This document shows, piece after piece, positions 9,031 through 16,766 of a DNA stretch of 33,902 bases (positions are counted from its first letter, which is position 1; each line of letters begins with the position of its first letter). Under the pieces are notes generated by a model, which was given only the letters and a program-made list of their open reading frames with translations, did not search any database and was not told the origin of the DNA. Origin of the DNA: an uncultured Cytophagales bacterium (GTDB taxonomy: Bacteria > Bacteroidota > Bacteroidia > Cytophagales > UBA9547); contig CAMFLX010000040.1 of NCBI GenBank assembly GCA_945957555.1, positions 1-33,902 of the forward strand. Reading direction: 5' to 3'. The position numbers were made by a program, and so were the translations under genes.

Positions 9031-10074
9031 ATGGACAAAAAACAATTAAAAACCACTCAAATAAGTACTATTGGTGAGTTTGGTTTGATCAATCAAATAG
9101 CGTCAAAGTTTTCGTTGAAAAACCCTTCGTCATTGTTAGGGATAGGAGACGATGCTGCAGTTATTGACATAGGAAATGGCAAGGTGCAGCTAGTTTCTAC
9201 AGATATTCTAGCAGAGCACATACATTTTGATTTGTCTTTCATGCCTTTGATGCATCTTGGGTATAAGGCCATCGCAGTGAACGTTTCTGATATCGCTGCT
9301 ATGAATGCATTGGCTCAGCAAGTTACCGTAAGTATTGCGCTCAGCAGCAGGTTTACTGTAGAGGCTGTAGATGAACTCTATGAAGGCATAAAGCTTGCTT
9401 GCGAAGATTATAAGGTAGATCTTGTTGGCGGTGATACCACATCATCAGCTTCAGGGCTTGTGATTTCCGTAAGTGTTTTGGGTATTGCCAATAAGGATCA
9501 GTTGAGTTATAGAAATGGTGCACAGGTGGGTGATATCATTTGTGTGACTGGCGATTTGGGTGCTGCTTATCTGGGTCTGAAAGTATTGCAGCGTGAGAAG
9601 GAAGTCTTTATGGGGAATCCAGAAATGCAACCAGAGCTCACTGGTTTTGAATATGCGATAAGAAGACAGTTGAAGCCTTCGGCGCGTATGGATATCATTC
9701 ATGACCTCGCTGAATCGAAGGTGATTCCAACGTCTATGATCGATATTTCTGATGGATTGGCTTCTGAGTTACTACATATTTGCAAACAATCGCAGGTGGG
9801 CGCCATCATTACCGAAGAGAATATCCCAATAGATACTGATGTGTATAATTCGTTTGTGGAATTCAACATGCAGCCGATAACTGCGGCCATCAATGGGGGC
9901 GAAGATTATGAACTTTTGTTTACTTTGAATGCAAAGGACTATGAGAAGATAAGTAAACATCCTGATGTAGCTGGTATAGGTTTGATCAAGCCAAAAGACG
10001 ATGGTGTCTTTTTATTGTCGAAACAAGGAAACAAATATCCTATTCAGGCACAGGGCTGGAATCATTTTTCATAA
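9031..10074 (+). CDS. thiL: Thiamine-monophosphate kinase
   Basis: 347 residues. It phosphorylates thiamine monophosphate with ATP to thiamine pyrophosphate, the last cytoplasmic step of B1 synthesis. AIR-synthase/ThiL landmarks are all present: IGEFGLINQI at the N-terminus, the Mg/ATP motif GIGDDAAVID, VSTDILAEHIHFDLSF, KAIAVNVSDIAAMNA, LVGGDTTSS, MIDISDGLASELLHI, and NGGEDYELLFTL near the C-terminus. No TPP riboswitch precedes it; it sits inside the gcvT-comB-DUF502-thiL cluster and is probably read from the gcvT promoter. No other thi gene is in the window. Confidence 0.95.
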   Translation: MDKKQLKTTQISTIGEFGLINQIASKFSLKNPSSLLGIGDDAAVIDIGNGKVQLVSTDILAEHIHFDLSFMPLMHLGYKAIAVNVSDIAAMNALAQQVTVSIALSSRFTVEAVDELYEGIKLACEDYKVDLVGGDTTSSASGLVISVSVLGIANKDQLSYRNGAQVGDIICVTGDLGAAYLGLKVLQREKEVFMGNPEMQPELTGFEYAIRRQLKPSARMDIIHDLAESKVIPTSMIDISDGLASELLHICKQSQVGAIITEENIPIDTDVYNSFVEFNMQPITAAINGGEDYELLFTLNAKDYEKISKHPDVAGIGLIKPKDDGVFLLSKQGNKYPIQAQGWNHFS

Positions 10075-10149
10075 AGAGGCATTGTTTGAAGGTATTTGAA
10101 TAAACAAAATTAATTTTATGAATAATTTTCAAACAAACAAACAAATTTA

Positions 10150-10157
10150 TATCTTTG
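10150..10157 (+). promoter_or_regulatory. -7 promoter element of rpmE2
   Basis: TATCTTTG matches TAnnTTTG exactly and lies 34 bp before the rpmE2 start. At the expected -33 distance there is only TTTC (10127-10130), a weak fit, followed by a repetitive CAAA-rich stretch. Transcription would start near 10164. Confidence 0.5.
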
Positions 10158-10191
10158 CGGTCTGAAAATTTAAATTTTAAAAGAATACAAA

Positions 10192-10437
10192 ATGAAAGCA
10201 GGTATCCATCCAAAATATGAAAGCGTAGTATTCTGGGATCAATCTTCTGACTTTAAGTTTTTGACTAAGTCTACGATGAGCTCTAAAGAGACTATTAAGT
10301 GGGAAGATGGCAAAGAGTACCCAGTAATTAAAATAGAAGTAAGTTCTGCTTCGCACCCTTTTTACACTGGTAAGAAGATGTTCCTCGATACTGCGGGACG
10401 TGTGGAGAAGTTTATGAACAAATACAAAAAGAAGTAA
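10192..10437 (+). CDS. rpmE2: 50S ribosomal protein L31 type B
   Basis: 81 residues. It is a large-subunit ribosomal protein bridging to the small subunit. The sequence begins [16 protein letters not shown], has [19 protein letters not shown] and ends in a basic tail (FMNKYKKK). It lacks the two CxxC-type zinc-binding cysteine pairs of the zinc form and so is the C-minus (type B) paralogue. In many bacteria that form is induced in low zinc, but in Bacteroidota it is often the only L31, and no Zur-like palindrome is evident upstream. It has its own promoter and terminator, so it is monocistronic. Confidence 0.96.
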   Translation: MKAGIHPKYESVVFWDQSSDFKFLTKSTMSSKETIKWEDGKEYPVIKIEVSSASHPFYTGKKMFLDTAGRVEKFMNKYKKK

Positions 10438-10459
10438 TTGTTTTTATTGCCAAACATAT

Positions 10460-10485
10460 AATCCCGCCGCGTGCGGGATTTTTTG
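10460..10485 (+). terminator. Rho-independent terminator of rpmE2
   Basis: GC-rich stem AATCCCGC / GCGGGATT (10460-10467 and 10473-10480) with a 5-nt loop, followed by a T run. It lies 23 bp after the rpmE2 stop. Confidence 0.9.
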
Positions 10486-10528
10486 TTTGTGAAGAACTAT
10501 TTATTCAATTTTTTGTTTGTTTATAAGT

Positions 10529-10954
10529 ATGTCTATTAACGAAATACAAGATCAGATTATATCGGAGTTTGAGTTGTTTGACAACTGGAACGATAAGTAT
10601 GAATACATTATTGAGTTAGGCAAAAAACTAAAGCCGCTCGACCCCAAGTATAAGATTGATGAGAACAAGATCAAGGGATGCCAGTCAAACGTTTGGCTGG
10701 GCGCAGAGATGGACGGTAGTCTGTTGGTCTTTACGGCAGACAGTGAATCAGTGATCGTGAAAGGTCTCGTGAGTCTCTTGGTAAGGGTATTGTCAGGTCA
10801 TACGCCAAAGGAGATCAGTGGAGCTGATCTGTATTTTATTGACAAGATCGGGATGACGAGCCACTTAGCGCAAACAAGGTCTAATGGGCTCTTGTCCATG
10901 TTAAAGCAAATGAAGTTTTATGCGTTGGCATACGATGCCAAGCTGGCGAACTAA
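10529..10954 (+). CDS. sufE: SufE family cysteine desulfuration protein
   Basis: About 141 residues. SufE accepts persulfide sulfur from the cysteine desulfurase SufS and passes it to the SufBCD scaffold for Fe-S cluster assembly. The family plan is clear: IQDQIISEFELFDNWNDKYEYIIELGK, LKPLD, then the active-site cysteine in IKGCQSNVWL, VKGLVSLLVRVLSG, and the C-terminal helix around GLLSMLKQMKFYA. I chose the ATG at 10529 over the TTG at 10517, because SufE proteins usually begin close to the first helix. The DUF59 gene follows after 15 bp, forming a small SUF-accessory pair; sufS and sufBCD are not in the window. Confidence 0.93.
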   Translation: MSINEIQDQIISEFELFDNWNDKYEYIIELGKKLKPLDPKYKIDENKIKGCQSNVWLGAEMDGSLLVFTADSESVIVKGLVSLLVRVLSGHTPKEISGADLYFIDKIGMTSHLAQTRSNGLLSMLKQMKFYALAYDAKLAN

Positions 10955-10969
10955 TTAAACACAGAAGTG

Positions 10970-11281
10970 ATGACAGAAGAAGAGTTGAAAGAAAAGGTAA
11001 TGGAGGCCATAAAAACTGTTTATGACCCCGAGATACCGGTGAACATATATGAATTAGGATTGATCTACGATGTTACTGTATTCCCTGTGAACAATGTACA
11101 CGTAGTGATGACTCTCACATCTCCAGCATGCCCTTCAGCTCAAGAGTTGCCGCAGGAAGTGGAAACTAAGATTGGAGAAATAGAAGGTGTAGCGCAGGCC
11201 ACGGTAGAGGTAACCTTTGATCCTCCTTATAGTCAAGACATGATGAGTGAGGCGGCTAGACTGGAGTTGGGTTTTATGTAA
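10970..11281 (+). CDS. DUF59 (MIP18/PaaD-like) SUF-system Fe-S assembly protein
   Basis: 103 residues. Members of this small family assist Fe-S cluster maturation or transfer (SufT and MIP18/CIA2 relatives). Hallmarks: helix EELKEKVMEAIKTVYDPEIP, then VNIYELGLIYDV, the conserved cysteine in LTSPACPSAQELPQEVE, VEVTFDPPYSQDMMSEAARLELG, and a short C-terminus. I use the ATG at 10970 instead of the preceding in-frame GTG. Position directly after sufE agrees with the role. Bacteroidota annotation often calls it a SUF system assembly protein; sufT would be a reasonable symbol, but I am not certain it is the SufT orthologue. Confidence 0.9.
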   Translation: MTEEELKEKVMEAIKTVYDPEIPVNIYELGLIYDVTVFPVNNVHVVMTLTSPACPSAQELPQEVETKIGEIEGVAQATVEVTFDPPYSQDMMSEAARLELGFM

Positions 11282-11348
11282 ATTAAAATCTATCGGTCAG
11301 GAATTATAATAATTAAGCAAAAATTTAAATAACTAAAACATACAGAAC

Positions 11349-11768
11349 ATGTATCCATTAGAATTAGTAGCACCAATGATACAAGAGCTTACTAACGTAG
11401 GTTATTCAGAATTGAAAACGCCTGCCGCAGTGGAAGACTTGATCAATCAAAAAGGAACCACTTTGGTGGTGATCAACTCGGTATGTGGTTGCGCCGCACG
11501 TAACGCAAGGCCGGCGGCTAAAATAGCTGTTGAGGCTACGGCACACAAACCAGATCATATAGCAACAGTGTTTGCTGGCGTAGATAAAGAAGCAGTGGCA
11601 AAGGTAAGGGAGTTTACATTGCCTTATCCTCCATCATCGCCATCTATGGCTTTGTTTAAAGACGGAGAGTTGGTACACATGATCGAGAGACACCATATCG
11701 AAGGTCGTCCAGCTGAGTTGATCGCTGAGAATCTGATGTTGGCTTTCGATGAATATTGTGCGAAATAA
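11349..11768 (+). CDS. BrxA/BrxB family bacilliredoxin
   Basis: 139 residues with a thioredoxin-like fold of the YphP/YqiW (DUF1094) family. The CGC active site is at residues 46-48, within INSVCGCAARNARP. In Firmicutes these proteins remove bacillithiol from mixed disulfides on proteins; Bacteroidota homologues are common, and several members of the phylum are thought to use bacillithiol. Other family signatures are PPSSPSMALFKDGELV, MIERHHIEGRPAE and the C-terminal helix LMLAFDEYC. It follows the sufE/DUF59 pair by 67 bp, in keeping with repair of oxidised thiols and Fe-S centres. A bidirectional terminator follows. Whether it is BrxA or BrxB cannot be told. Confidence 0.92.
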   Translation: MYPLELVAPMIQELTNVGYSELKTPAAVEDLINQKGTTLVVINSVCGCAARNARPAAKIAVEATAHKPDHIATVFAGVDKEAVAKVREFTLPYPPSSPSMALFKDGELVHMIERHHIEGRPAELIAENLMLAFDEYCAK

Positions 11769-11794
11769 GGATTATTGATTAGTTTTTTTCACAA

Positions 11795-11832
11795 AGAAAA
11801 GCAGTCTATTCGAAAGAATAGGCTGCTTTTCT
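11795..11832. terminator. Bidirectional terminator between convergent genes
   Basis: Stem AGAAAAGCAGTCTATTC / GAATAGGCTGCTTTTCT with a GAAA loop and one T-G pair. It is flanked by T-rich sequence on one side and A-rich on the other, so it can stop both the bacilliredoxin transcript and the leftward gene, whose stop codon (11833-11831) overlaps its edge. Confidence 0.85.
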
Positions 11833-12154
11833 ATTTCCAGAAGAAAAGGATGTTGCGACGAAACCATGATCGTCTTTTGTATGAGGTGACAATGCCTACA
11901 GTTCCACTTATTTGATATATTTGGTCAATATTCGTATTAAGCTCAATAATATTGTTGTGTTGATTGAGTTCATTTATATTTATACTTTTAGGATGAAACG
12001 TGTCGTATATGATTTTGATAGTATCGATACCAGTGTCTTTGGGTAAATGAAACTTGAATCTTCCAGAAGTATCTGTTTCTGCCACATATTGGTTTTGATG
12101 TATATATATTAAGGCCCCTATCAGCGGTTCTTTAGTTGCCGAGTTCAATACCAC
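11831..12154 (-). CDS. CarboxypepD_reg-like domain protein, downstream half in the -1 frame
   Basis: This frame is open from 12193 to 11831 and continues the protein begun at 12555. After the frame change it reads KDSTNTIEGVVLNSATKEPL then IGALIYI, the classical first strand of a carboxypeptidase-regulatory-like beta-sandwich, then AETDTSGRFKFHLPKD and a degenerate C-terminus ending RRNILFFWK. The GTG at 12154 lies inside the first strand of the domain, so it is not a believable start. The sensible reading is one protein of about 241 residues joined by a -1 shift at 12199-12193. It is either a programmed frameshift gene, a recent disruption, or a sequencing length error in a 7-A run. Confidence 0.7.
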   Translation of the reverse strand: MVLNSATKEPLIGALIYIHQNQYVAETDTSGRFKFHLPKDTGIDTIKIIYDTFHPKSININELNQHNNIIELNTNIDQIYQISGTVGIVTSYKRRSWFRRNILFFWK

Positions 12155-12159
12155 GCCTT

Positions 12160-12555
12160 CTATGGTGTTGGTGCTATCTTTGTCTGGTTTTTGTTTTTTT
12201 GAATATTTGTTTGTTCTGTTAGGTGTATTGCTGGTTTACCCATGCGTTTCTGAGCATAAGTGCTTTGGAGGCTCAATAGGGTGTCAATTCCAAGGATCAG
12301 CCTCTGGGATTTTTGCTCTAACCAAGTGTTTTCATCATAGCTGAGTGATCGGTCGAGCTGTTGGGGCTTGAAGTGCCCACAGGTGTTACCTTTGGGTTTT
12401 TTAAAGAATTCTACTAGCTCCTGATCAGTCATTTTAGAGAAGTCAATCACGGTAGTTTGGCACGATTCGCAGAAGCGTCCTTTTTGTTGAGGACTCATTT
12501 GGTCCCAGTCCTCAGAACAAGGCTGCGGTATTGATATCTGGATGTTCTTTTTCAT
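12160..12555 (-). CDS. CarboxypepD_reg-like protein, upstream half (0 frame)
   Basis: 131 residues in the 0 frame. The opening (MKKNIQISIPQPCSEDW, DQMSPQQKGRFCESCQTTVI, DFSKMTDQELVEFFKK) is a well-known Bacteroidota N-terminal module with a CxxC pair (FCESC) and a third cysteine in TCGHFKPQQLDRS. A hydrophobic stretch (RLILGIDTLLSLQSTYA) then resembles the membrane segment usually found before a C-terminal carboxypeptidase-regulatory-like domain. That domain is present but in the -1 frame (11831-12193). The 0 frame runs into TAG at 12162-12160, ten codons past the slippery site. Function of the family is unknown; membrane or envelope location is inferred. Confidence 0.75.
   Translation of the reverse strand: MKKNIQISIPQPCSEDWDQMSPQQKGRFCESCQTTVIDFSKMTDQELVEFFKKPKGNTCGHFKPQQLDRSLSYDENTWLEQKSQRLILGIDTLLSLQSTYAQKRMGKPAIHLTEQTNIQKNKNQTKIAPTP
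12193..12199 (-). other. A_AAA_AAC slippery heptamer at the frame junction
   Basis: In the 0 frame of the gene starting at 12555, codons 119-121 are CAA AAA AAC (12201-12193), which is the canonical X_XXY_YYZ heptamer for -1 slippage. A -1 shift here enters exactly the frame that encodes the missing domain. A weak hairpin can form 20 nt further on (arms about 12172-12164 and 12157-12150, one mismatch and one bulge), further away than in typical programmed sites. Confidence 0.5.
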
Positions 12556-13035
12556 TTTCCGACAACTATGATATTGTATGTGCTTGATAACCAGTATGCT
12601 GTTTAGCTACTGAAAAGGTGCTGAGCTTTTACCAGAAAGCTCAGCACCTTTTGATGAAAAGCTCCGCACCTTTTGTCAAAAAGCTGCTGAGCTTTTTGAC
12701 CAGAACTTATGAGCTTTTTTATGGACTGTCCTTGACTTGTTTTTAATCTCATAAAACTAAATATTTCTATCATATATTCACTTGTAGAATTGGTCTTTGA
12801 TTTTGTTGAGATACAATATTTAGTAATATTATTTCCAATAAAGATGAATTGTACTTTTTATGTATTACTACTAGAACTGTCCACAGCGCTTTTTAAAAGC
12901 TATTGTTTGTTTGATCGTAACGAGTAAGTTGTTTACTAGTACGATGCGATGGTGCTCATAATCATAAGAGCGTAGGGGAGGTTGTTTTCCATATCGAGCC
13001 TTAAATATTTTCTATTGGATAGTACGTAAATGAAA
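12556..13035. other. 480-bp stretch without a gene
   Basis: No reading frame with credible start and composition appears on either strand. The part near the 12555 gene holds a hairpin/repeat cluster (12613-12699, listed separately). The rest (about 12720-13035) is AT-rich and shows no tRNA-like or other RNA feature I can recognise. It must contain the promoter of the leftward 12555 gene, but no good TAnnTTTG element is visible. Confidence 0.6.
12613..12699. repeat. Cluster of strong hairpins and short repeats
   Basis: A perfect 17-bp inverted repeat (AAAAGGTGCTGAGCTTT, 12613-12629, with its complement at 12636-12652, 6-nt loop) is followed by a 22-bp-offset direct repeat of its right arm (AAGCTCCGCACCTTTTG, 12659-12675). 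Then comes a 10-bp palindromic hairpin (TCAAAAAGCT / AGCTTTTTGA, 12676-12699, loop GCTG). The motif GAGCTTTTTT recurs once more near 12711-12720. Loops and T runs allow terminator activity on either strand, but no gene ends here, so a leader attenuator for the 12555 gene or an interspersed repeat are alternatives. Confidence 0.75.
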
Positions 13036-13065
13036 AAAGGCCAGTCAAATTAATGGCTGGCCTTT
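13036..13065 (-). terminator. Terminator of the sdhCAB operon
   Basis: Stem AAAGGCCAG / CTGGCCTTT with a 12-nt loop. In the sdh sense it is followed by a run of T (plus-strand A run at 13033-13038). It lies 22 bp beyond the sdhB stop. Confidence 0.85.
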
Positions 13066-13086
13066 CTTTATGAAGTGAACGTGTAG

Positions 13087-13857
13087 TTATATTGACACGT
13101 TGTTAGAGCTTAGTTTAGCACCTAGATACTCTCTGTTCAATCTTGCGATGTGTTCCAATGAGATTTCTTTTGGACATTCTGCATGGCAAGCACCAGTGTT
13201 GGTACATGAGCCAAAACCTTCAGCATCCATTTGAGCAACCATTTTCTCAACACGTGTCTTAGCTTCTACCTGTCCTTGTGGCAAAAGTGCCAATTGAGAG
13301 ACTTTTGCAGAAACAAATAGCATAGCAGAAGCGTTTTTACAAGCAGCTACACAAGCACCGCAACCGATACATGCTGCAGCACTAAATGCTTCATCAGCTT
13401 CTTCTTTGCCGATCAAGATATTGTTCGCATCTTTAGCGTTACCAGTGTTCACTGAAACATAACCACCTGATGCAATAATCCTATCAAATGCAGTACGATC
13501 CACAGTCAAATCTTTGATCACAGGGAATGCCGCAGCTCTCCAAGGCTCAACTACTATGGTGTCTCCATCTTTGAATGAACGCATGTGCAACTGGCAGGTT
13601 GTTACGCCTTGTAGTGGTCCATGTGGACGTCCGTTGATATACATGCTACACATGCCACAGATTCCCTCGCGACAATCGTGGTCAAAAGCTACTGGCTCGT
13701 CACCTTTGGTGATAAGTTCTTCATTGAGTACGTCGAACATCTCCAAGAAAGACATATCAGGAGAAATATCTTTAACGGGATAAGTCTTTAGTTCCCCTTT
13801 AGCGTTACCGTTTTTCTGACGCCAAACTTTAAGCGTCAAGTTCATGTTTCCTGACAT
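13087..13857 (-). CDS. sdhB: Succinate dehydrogenase / fumarate reductase iron-sulfur subunit
   Basis: 256 residues. It passes electrons from the flavoprotein through three Fe-S centres to the membrane quinone site. The [2Fe-2S] cysteines are in [20 protein letters not shown] and the following TTCQLH. The [4Fe-4S] ligands are in [16 protein letters not shown]. The [3Fe-4S] region is [20 protein letters not shown]. The domain order (plant-type ferredoxin, then alpha-helical ferredoxin) and length are typical of the B-type enzyme in Bacteroidota. The start lies 1 bp after the sdhA stop, so translation is probably coupled. It is the last gene of the operon before a strong terminator. Confidence 0.96.
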   Translation of the reverse strand: MSGNMNLTLKVWRQKNGNAKGELKTYPVKDISPDMSFLEMFDVLNEELITKGDEPVAFDHDCREGICGMCSMYINGRPHGPLQGVTTCQLHMRSFKDGDTIVVEPWRAAAFPVIKDLTVDRTAFDRIIASGGYVSVNTGNAKDANNILIGKEEADEAFSAAACIGCGACVAACKNASAMLFVSAKVSQLALLPQGQVEAKTRVEKMVAQMDAEGFGSCTNTGACHAECPKEISLEHIARLNREYLGAKLSSNNVSI

Positions 13858-13858
13858 A

Positions 13859-15841
13859 TTACTTATAACTTCTTTGTGCTATCTTAATGTTCTCGTATAC
13901 CAATTCCTCTTTGTGAAGCTCAAAAGCGCTATCACCTTTATATTCCCATGCCGCTACATATTTGTAGTTTTCATCGTCACGTTTTGCTTCACCGCCTTCT
14001 TCTTGGTATTCTTCTCTGAAGTGCCCACCGCATGACTCATTTCTGTTCAATGCATCGATACACATAAGTTCTCCAAGTTCTATAAAGTCTGCCACACGGC
14101 CCGCCTTTTCTAGTTCTGGGTTGAACTCTTCATTGCTACCAGGTACTCTTACATCCTTCCAGAATTCGGCTTTAAGTGCTTGAATCTCTTTAATAGCAGA
14201 CTCTAGGCCTTCTTTAGTACGAGCCATACCGCATTTTTCCCACATGATCTTTCCTAATCTCTTGTGGAAATGGTCTACTGATTTCGTGCCTTTTATAGAA
14301 AGGAACTTGTCTAAAGTCTCTTTGACATTTTTCTCTGCTTGTACAAAAGCTTCATGATCTGTTGGGATGGATTTTGTCCTGATCTCATTAGACAAATAAA
14401 CCCCAATAGTGTAAGGGATTACGAAGTATCCGTCAGCTAAACCTTGCATAAGCGCAGAAGCACCTAGGCGGTTGGCACCGTGATCAGAGAAATTGGCTTC
14501 TCCAAGTGCATACAAGCCTGGCACGGTAGTCATCAAGTTATAGTCAACCCAAAGGCCACCCATAGTATAGTGTACTGCAGGATAGATTCGCATTGGTACC
14601 TCGTAAGGATCTTCTCCTGTGATTTGTTTGTACATATCAAACAGGTTACCGTATTCTTCCTTTACCACTTCTTTGCCAAGTGCAATAAGTGTTTCTAGTG
14701 ATGGGTTTTCTATGCCTTTCTTGGTAGCTTCTCTTCTACCATATTTGTTGATCAAATTCGATTTGAAATCCAAATATACAGCTTGTTTCGAAGCTCCTAC
14801 ACCATAGCCAGCATCGCACCTTTCTTTAGCAGCTCTTGAAGCCACATCACGTGGTACAAGGTTACCAAATGCGGGATATCTACGCTCCAAGTAGTAGTCT
14901 CTTTCGTCCTCTGGGATATCGTTAGCCGCTCTTGGGTCATCCTTTTTCTTAGGGACCCATATCCTACCATCATTTCTAAGTGACTCAGACATCAAGGTCA
15001 ATTTTGACTGGTGATCACCTGATACCGGGATACAAGTAGGGTGAATTTGTGTATAACAAGGGTTTGCAAAGAATGCCCCTTTTTTGTGTGCCTTCCATGC
15101 GGCAGTCACATTACTACCCATTGCATTAGTCGACAGATAGAATACGTTACCGTAACCACCAGTACACAATAAAACTGCGTGTCCAAAGTATCTCTCTAGC
15201 TTACCTGTGATCAAGTTTCTTGCAATGATACCACGACATTTACCGTCAATAGTAACCGTGTCAAGCATTTCATGTCTAGAGTACATTTCTACTTTACCAA
15301 GACCGATTTGTCTCTCTAAAGCAGAATATGCGCCTAGCAAAAGTTGTTGACCTGTTTGACCAGCAGCGTAAAAAGTTCTTTGTACCTGAGTACCACCAAA
15401 TGAGCGGTTTCTCAACACACCACCATATTCACGTGCAAAAGGTACACCCTGTGCAACACATTGGTCAATAATATTTGCTGAAACTTCAGCTAGGCGGTGT
15501 ACGTTAGCCTCACGTGCACGGTAGTCACCACCCTTAATCGTATCATAAAAAAGTCTGTAAGTTGAATCACCGTCGTTTTGGTAGTTCTTTGCGGCGTTGA
15601 TACCTCCTTGTGCTGCAATTGAGTGTGCGCGGCGAGGAGAATCTTGAAAGCAGAATACCTTAACTTGGTATCCCATTTCTGCCAATGTAGCTGCGGCTGA
15701 TGAGCCTGCTAAACCTGAACCTACTACTATTACCTCTAGACTACGCTTATTTGCAGGGTTTACCAGAGGGATGGTTGAGCGGTACTTGGTCCATTTCTGA
15801 TCTATTGGACCCTCAGGTATCTTGGAATCTAATTTTGACAT
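13859..15841 (-). CDS. sdhA: Succinate dehydrogenase / fumarate reductase flavoprotein subunit
   Basis: 660 residues, the normal length for the Bacteroidota type-B flavoprotein. It oxidises succinate to fumarate (or the reverse) on covalently bound FAD at the cytoplasmic face. The FAD-binding motif is [19 protein letters not shown] (about 39-57). The flavin-linking histidine is H73 in [16 protein letters not shown]. Substrate and capping-domain landmarks follow: [31 protein letters not shown] and [14 protein letters not shown]. The C-terminal domain contains [17 protein letters not shown] and [13 protein letters not shown]. It is the middle gene of sdhCAB, 22 bp after sdhC and 1 bp before sdhB. 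Confidence 0.97.
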   Translation of the reverse strand: MSKLDSKIPEGPIDQKWTKYRSTIPLVNPANKRSLEVIVVGSGLAGSSAAATLAEMGYQVKVFCFQDSPRRAHSIAAQGGINAAKNYQNDGDSTYRLFYDTIKGGDYRAREANVHRLAEVSANIIDQCVAQGVPFAREYGGVLRNRSFGGTQVQRTFYAAGQTGQQLLLGAYSALERQIGLGKVEMYSRHEMLDTVTIDGKCRGIIARNLITGKLERYFGHAVLLCTGGYGNVFYLSTNAMGSNVTAAWKAHKKGAFFANPCYTQIHPTCIPVSGDHQSKLTLMSESLRNDGRIWVPKKKDDPRAANDIPEDERDYYLERRYPAFGNLVPRDVASRAAKERCDAGYGVGASKQAVYLDFKSNLINKYGRREATKKGIENPSLETLIALGKEVVKEEYGNLFDMYKQITGEDPYEVPMRIYPAVHYTMGGLWVDYNLMTTVPGLYALGEANFSDHGANRLGASALMQGLADGYFVIPYTIGVYLSNEIRTKSIPTDHEAFVQAEKNVKETLDKFLSIKGTKSVDHFHKRLGKIMWEKCGMARTKEGLESAIKEIQALKAEFWKDVRVPGSNEEFNPELEKAGRVADFIELGELMCIDALNRNESCGGHFREEYQEEGGEAKRDDENYKYVAAWEYKGDSAFELHKEELVYENIKIAQRSYK

Positions 15842-15863
15842 ATTCTAAACCTGATTAATGTGA

Positions 15864-16535
15864 TTATTGAATGAATTTGAAAAATATAGCCAAAGGCATT
15901 AGTGCGAAAACGAAAGGGATCACTATGGAAAACCCGAATCCAATGGACTGGATAATTGGAGTGTATTTCCTATGGTTTAAGCCCAAAGTTTGAAAACCCG
16001 ATTGGAAGCCGTGCATTAAGTGATACGCAAGTGATACGTTACCTAATACATATAGTACAACCCATAGTGGGCTTTCGAATACTTCTTTCATTTCCCCGAA
16101 CAGTGTTTCTTGTCCACTTGTAATCTCATCTGTAAGACGACTCACAAACCAGAAATGTCTAAGGTGAATGATCAGGAAAATTAGAAGTAAAGTTCCCAAT
16201 AGTCCCATAGATCTAGAGTACCATTTGCTGTTTGCGTTACCATTAGTTACGGCATATCCCACAGGACGAGCTTTTTTGTTTTGTAAGGTAAGCATTAGTG
16301 CTTGGTAGATGTGTAGTAGGATACCAAGGAATAGTACAATTTCCATCGTTCGGATGAATATGTTGTGTGCCATGAATTCTGCTCCTGCATTAAACAATTC
16401 TCCATGGTCATTTGCGAAAATTAATGCATTGAGTCCGCAGTGTACAATCAAAAAAGAACACAAAAACAGACCCGTGATGCCCATTATTAGTTTCTTTCCA
16501 ATCGAACTAGACAATGTTTTTGTAATCCAACTCAT
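15864..16535 (-). CDS. sdhC: Succinate dehydrogenase cytochrome b subunit (type B)
   Basis: 223 residues with five membrane helices, at about 13-33, 55-77, 104-126, 150-172 and 196-220. This is the single large anchor that defines type-B (di-haem) quinol:fumarate reductases/succinate dehydrogenases. It binds two haem b groups and menaquinone. Histidines suited as haem ligands sit in the helices (SFLIVHCGLNAL, FLGILLHIYQALML, LIFLIIHLRHFWF, SLAYHLMHGFQSGFQTLGLN). Sequences around GKKLIMGITGLFL and YHLMHGFQSGF are typical of the Bacteroidota family. The sdh promoter lies about 75 bp upstream. Confidence 0.94.
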   Translation of the reverse strand: MSWITKTLSSSIGKKLIMGITGLFLCSFLIVHCGLNALIFANDHGELFNAGAEFMAHNIFIRTMEIVLFLGILLHIYQALMLTLQNKKARPVGYAVTNGNANSKWYSRSMGLLGTLLLIFLIIHLRHFWFVSRLTDEITSGQETLFGEMKEVFESPLWVVLYVLGNVSLAYHLMHGFQSGFQTLGLNHRKYTPIIQSIGFGFSIVIPFVFALMPLAIFFKFIQ

Positions 16536-16608
16536 ATTGTAATGTTATTTATCGTTAAAAATAAATTGTTTGTAAAAATGTTTTAAAAATCCTTATTTTT
16601 AGTGCTTG

Positions 16609-16640
16609 CAAATATACCCTTGCATCGTAATTTTTACAAA
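16609..16640 (-). promoter_or_regulatory. Promoter of sdhCAB
   Basis: On the minus strand, TTTG (16640-16637), a 20-bp spacer and TATATTTG (16616-16609) match the Bacteroidota -33/-7 consensus completely. Transcription would start near 16602, giving a leader of about 65 nt before the sdhC ATG. It is the best-matching promoter in the window, as expected for a highly expressed respiratory operon. Confidence 0.75.
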
Positions 16641-16703
16641 TCTTGATATAATTTAGTTTATATCTAAACTAAAACGTTTTAGTAATTATTACTTAGGAAT
16701 TGT

Positions 16704-16711
16704 TAGGTTTG
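16704..16711 (+). promoter_or_regulatory. Candidate -7 element for the MORN-repeat gene
   Basis: TAGGTTTG fits TAnnTTTG and is 55 bp before the 16767 start. No clear TTG lies at the -33 distance, so support is partial. Confidence 0.4.
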
Positions 16712-16766
16712 TTTGGGTAAAGTTTTATATGAGTAATTTATTAAGGATGATATTTAATTTAACTGT

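Noticed and set aside
8900..9031. TPP riboswitch before thiL
   Set aside because: Only 20 bp separate thiL from the previous gene and no conserved THI-box sequence is seen upstream.
10192..10437. Zur-type control of the zinc-less L31
   Set aside because: No palindromic Zur-like site is visible between 10075 and 10191; the upstream repeats are simple CAAA-rich sequence.
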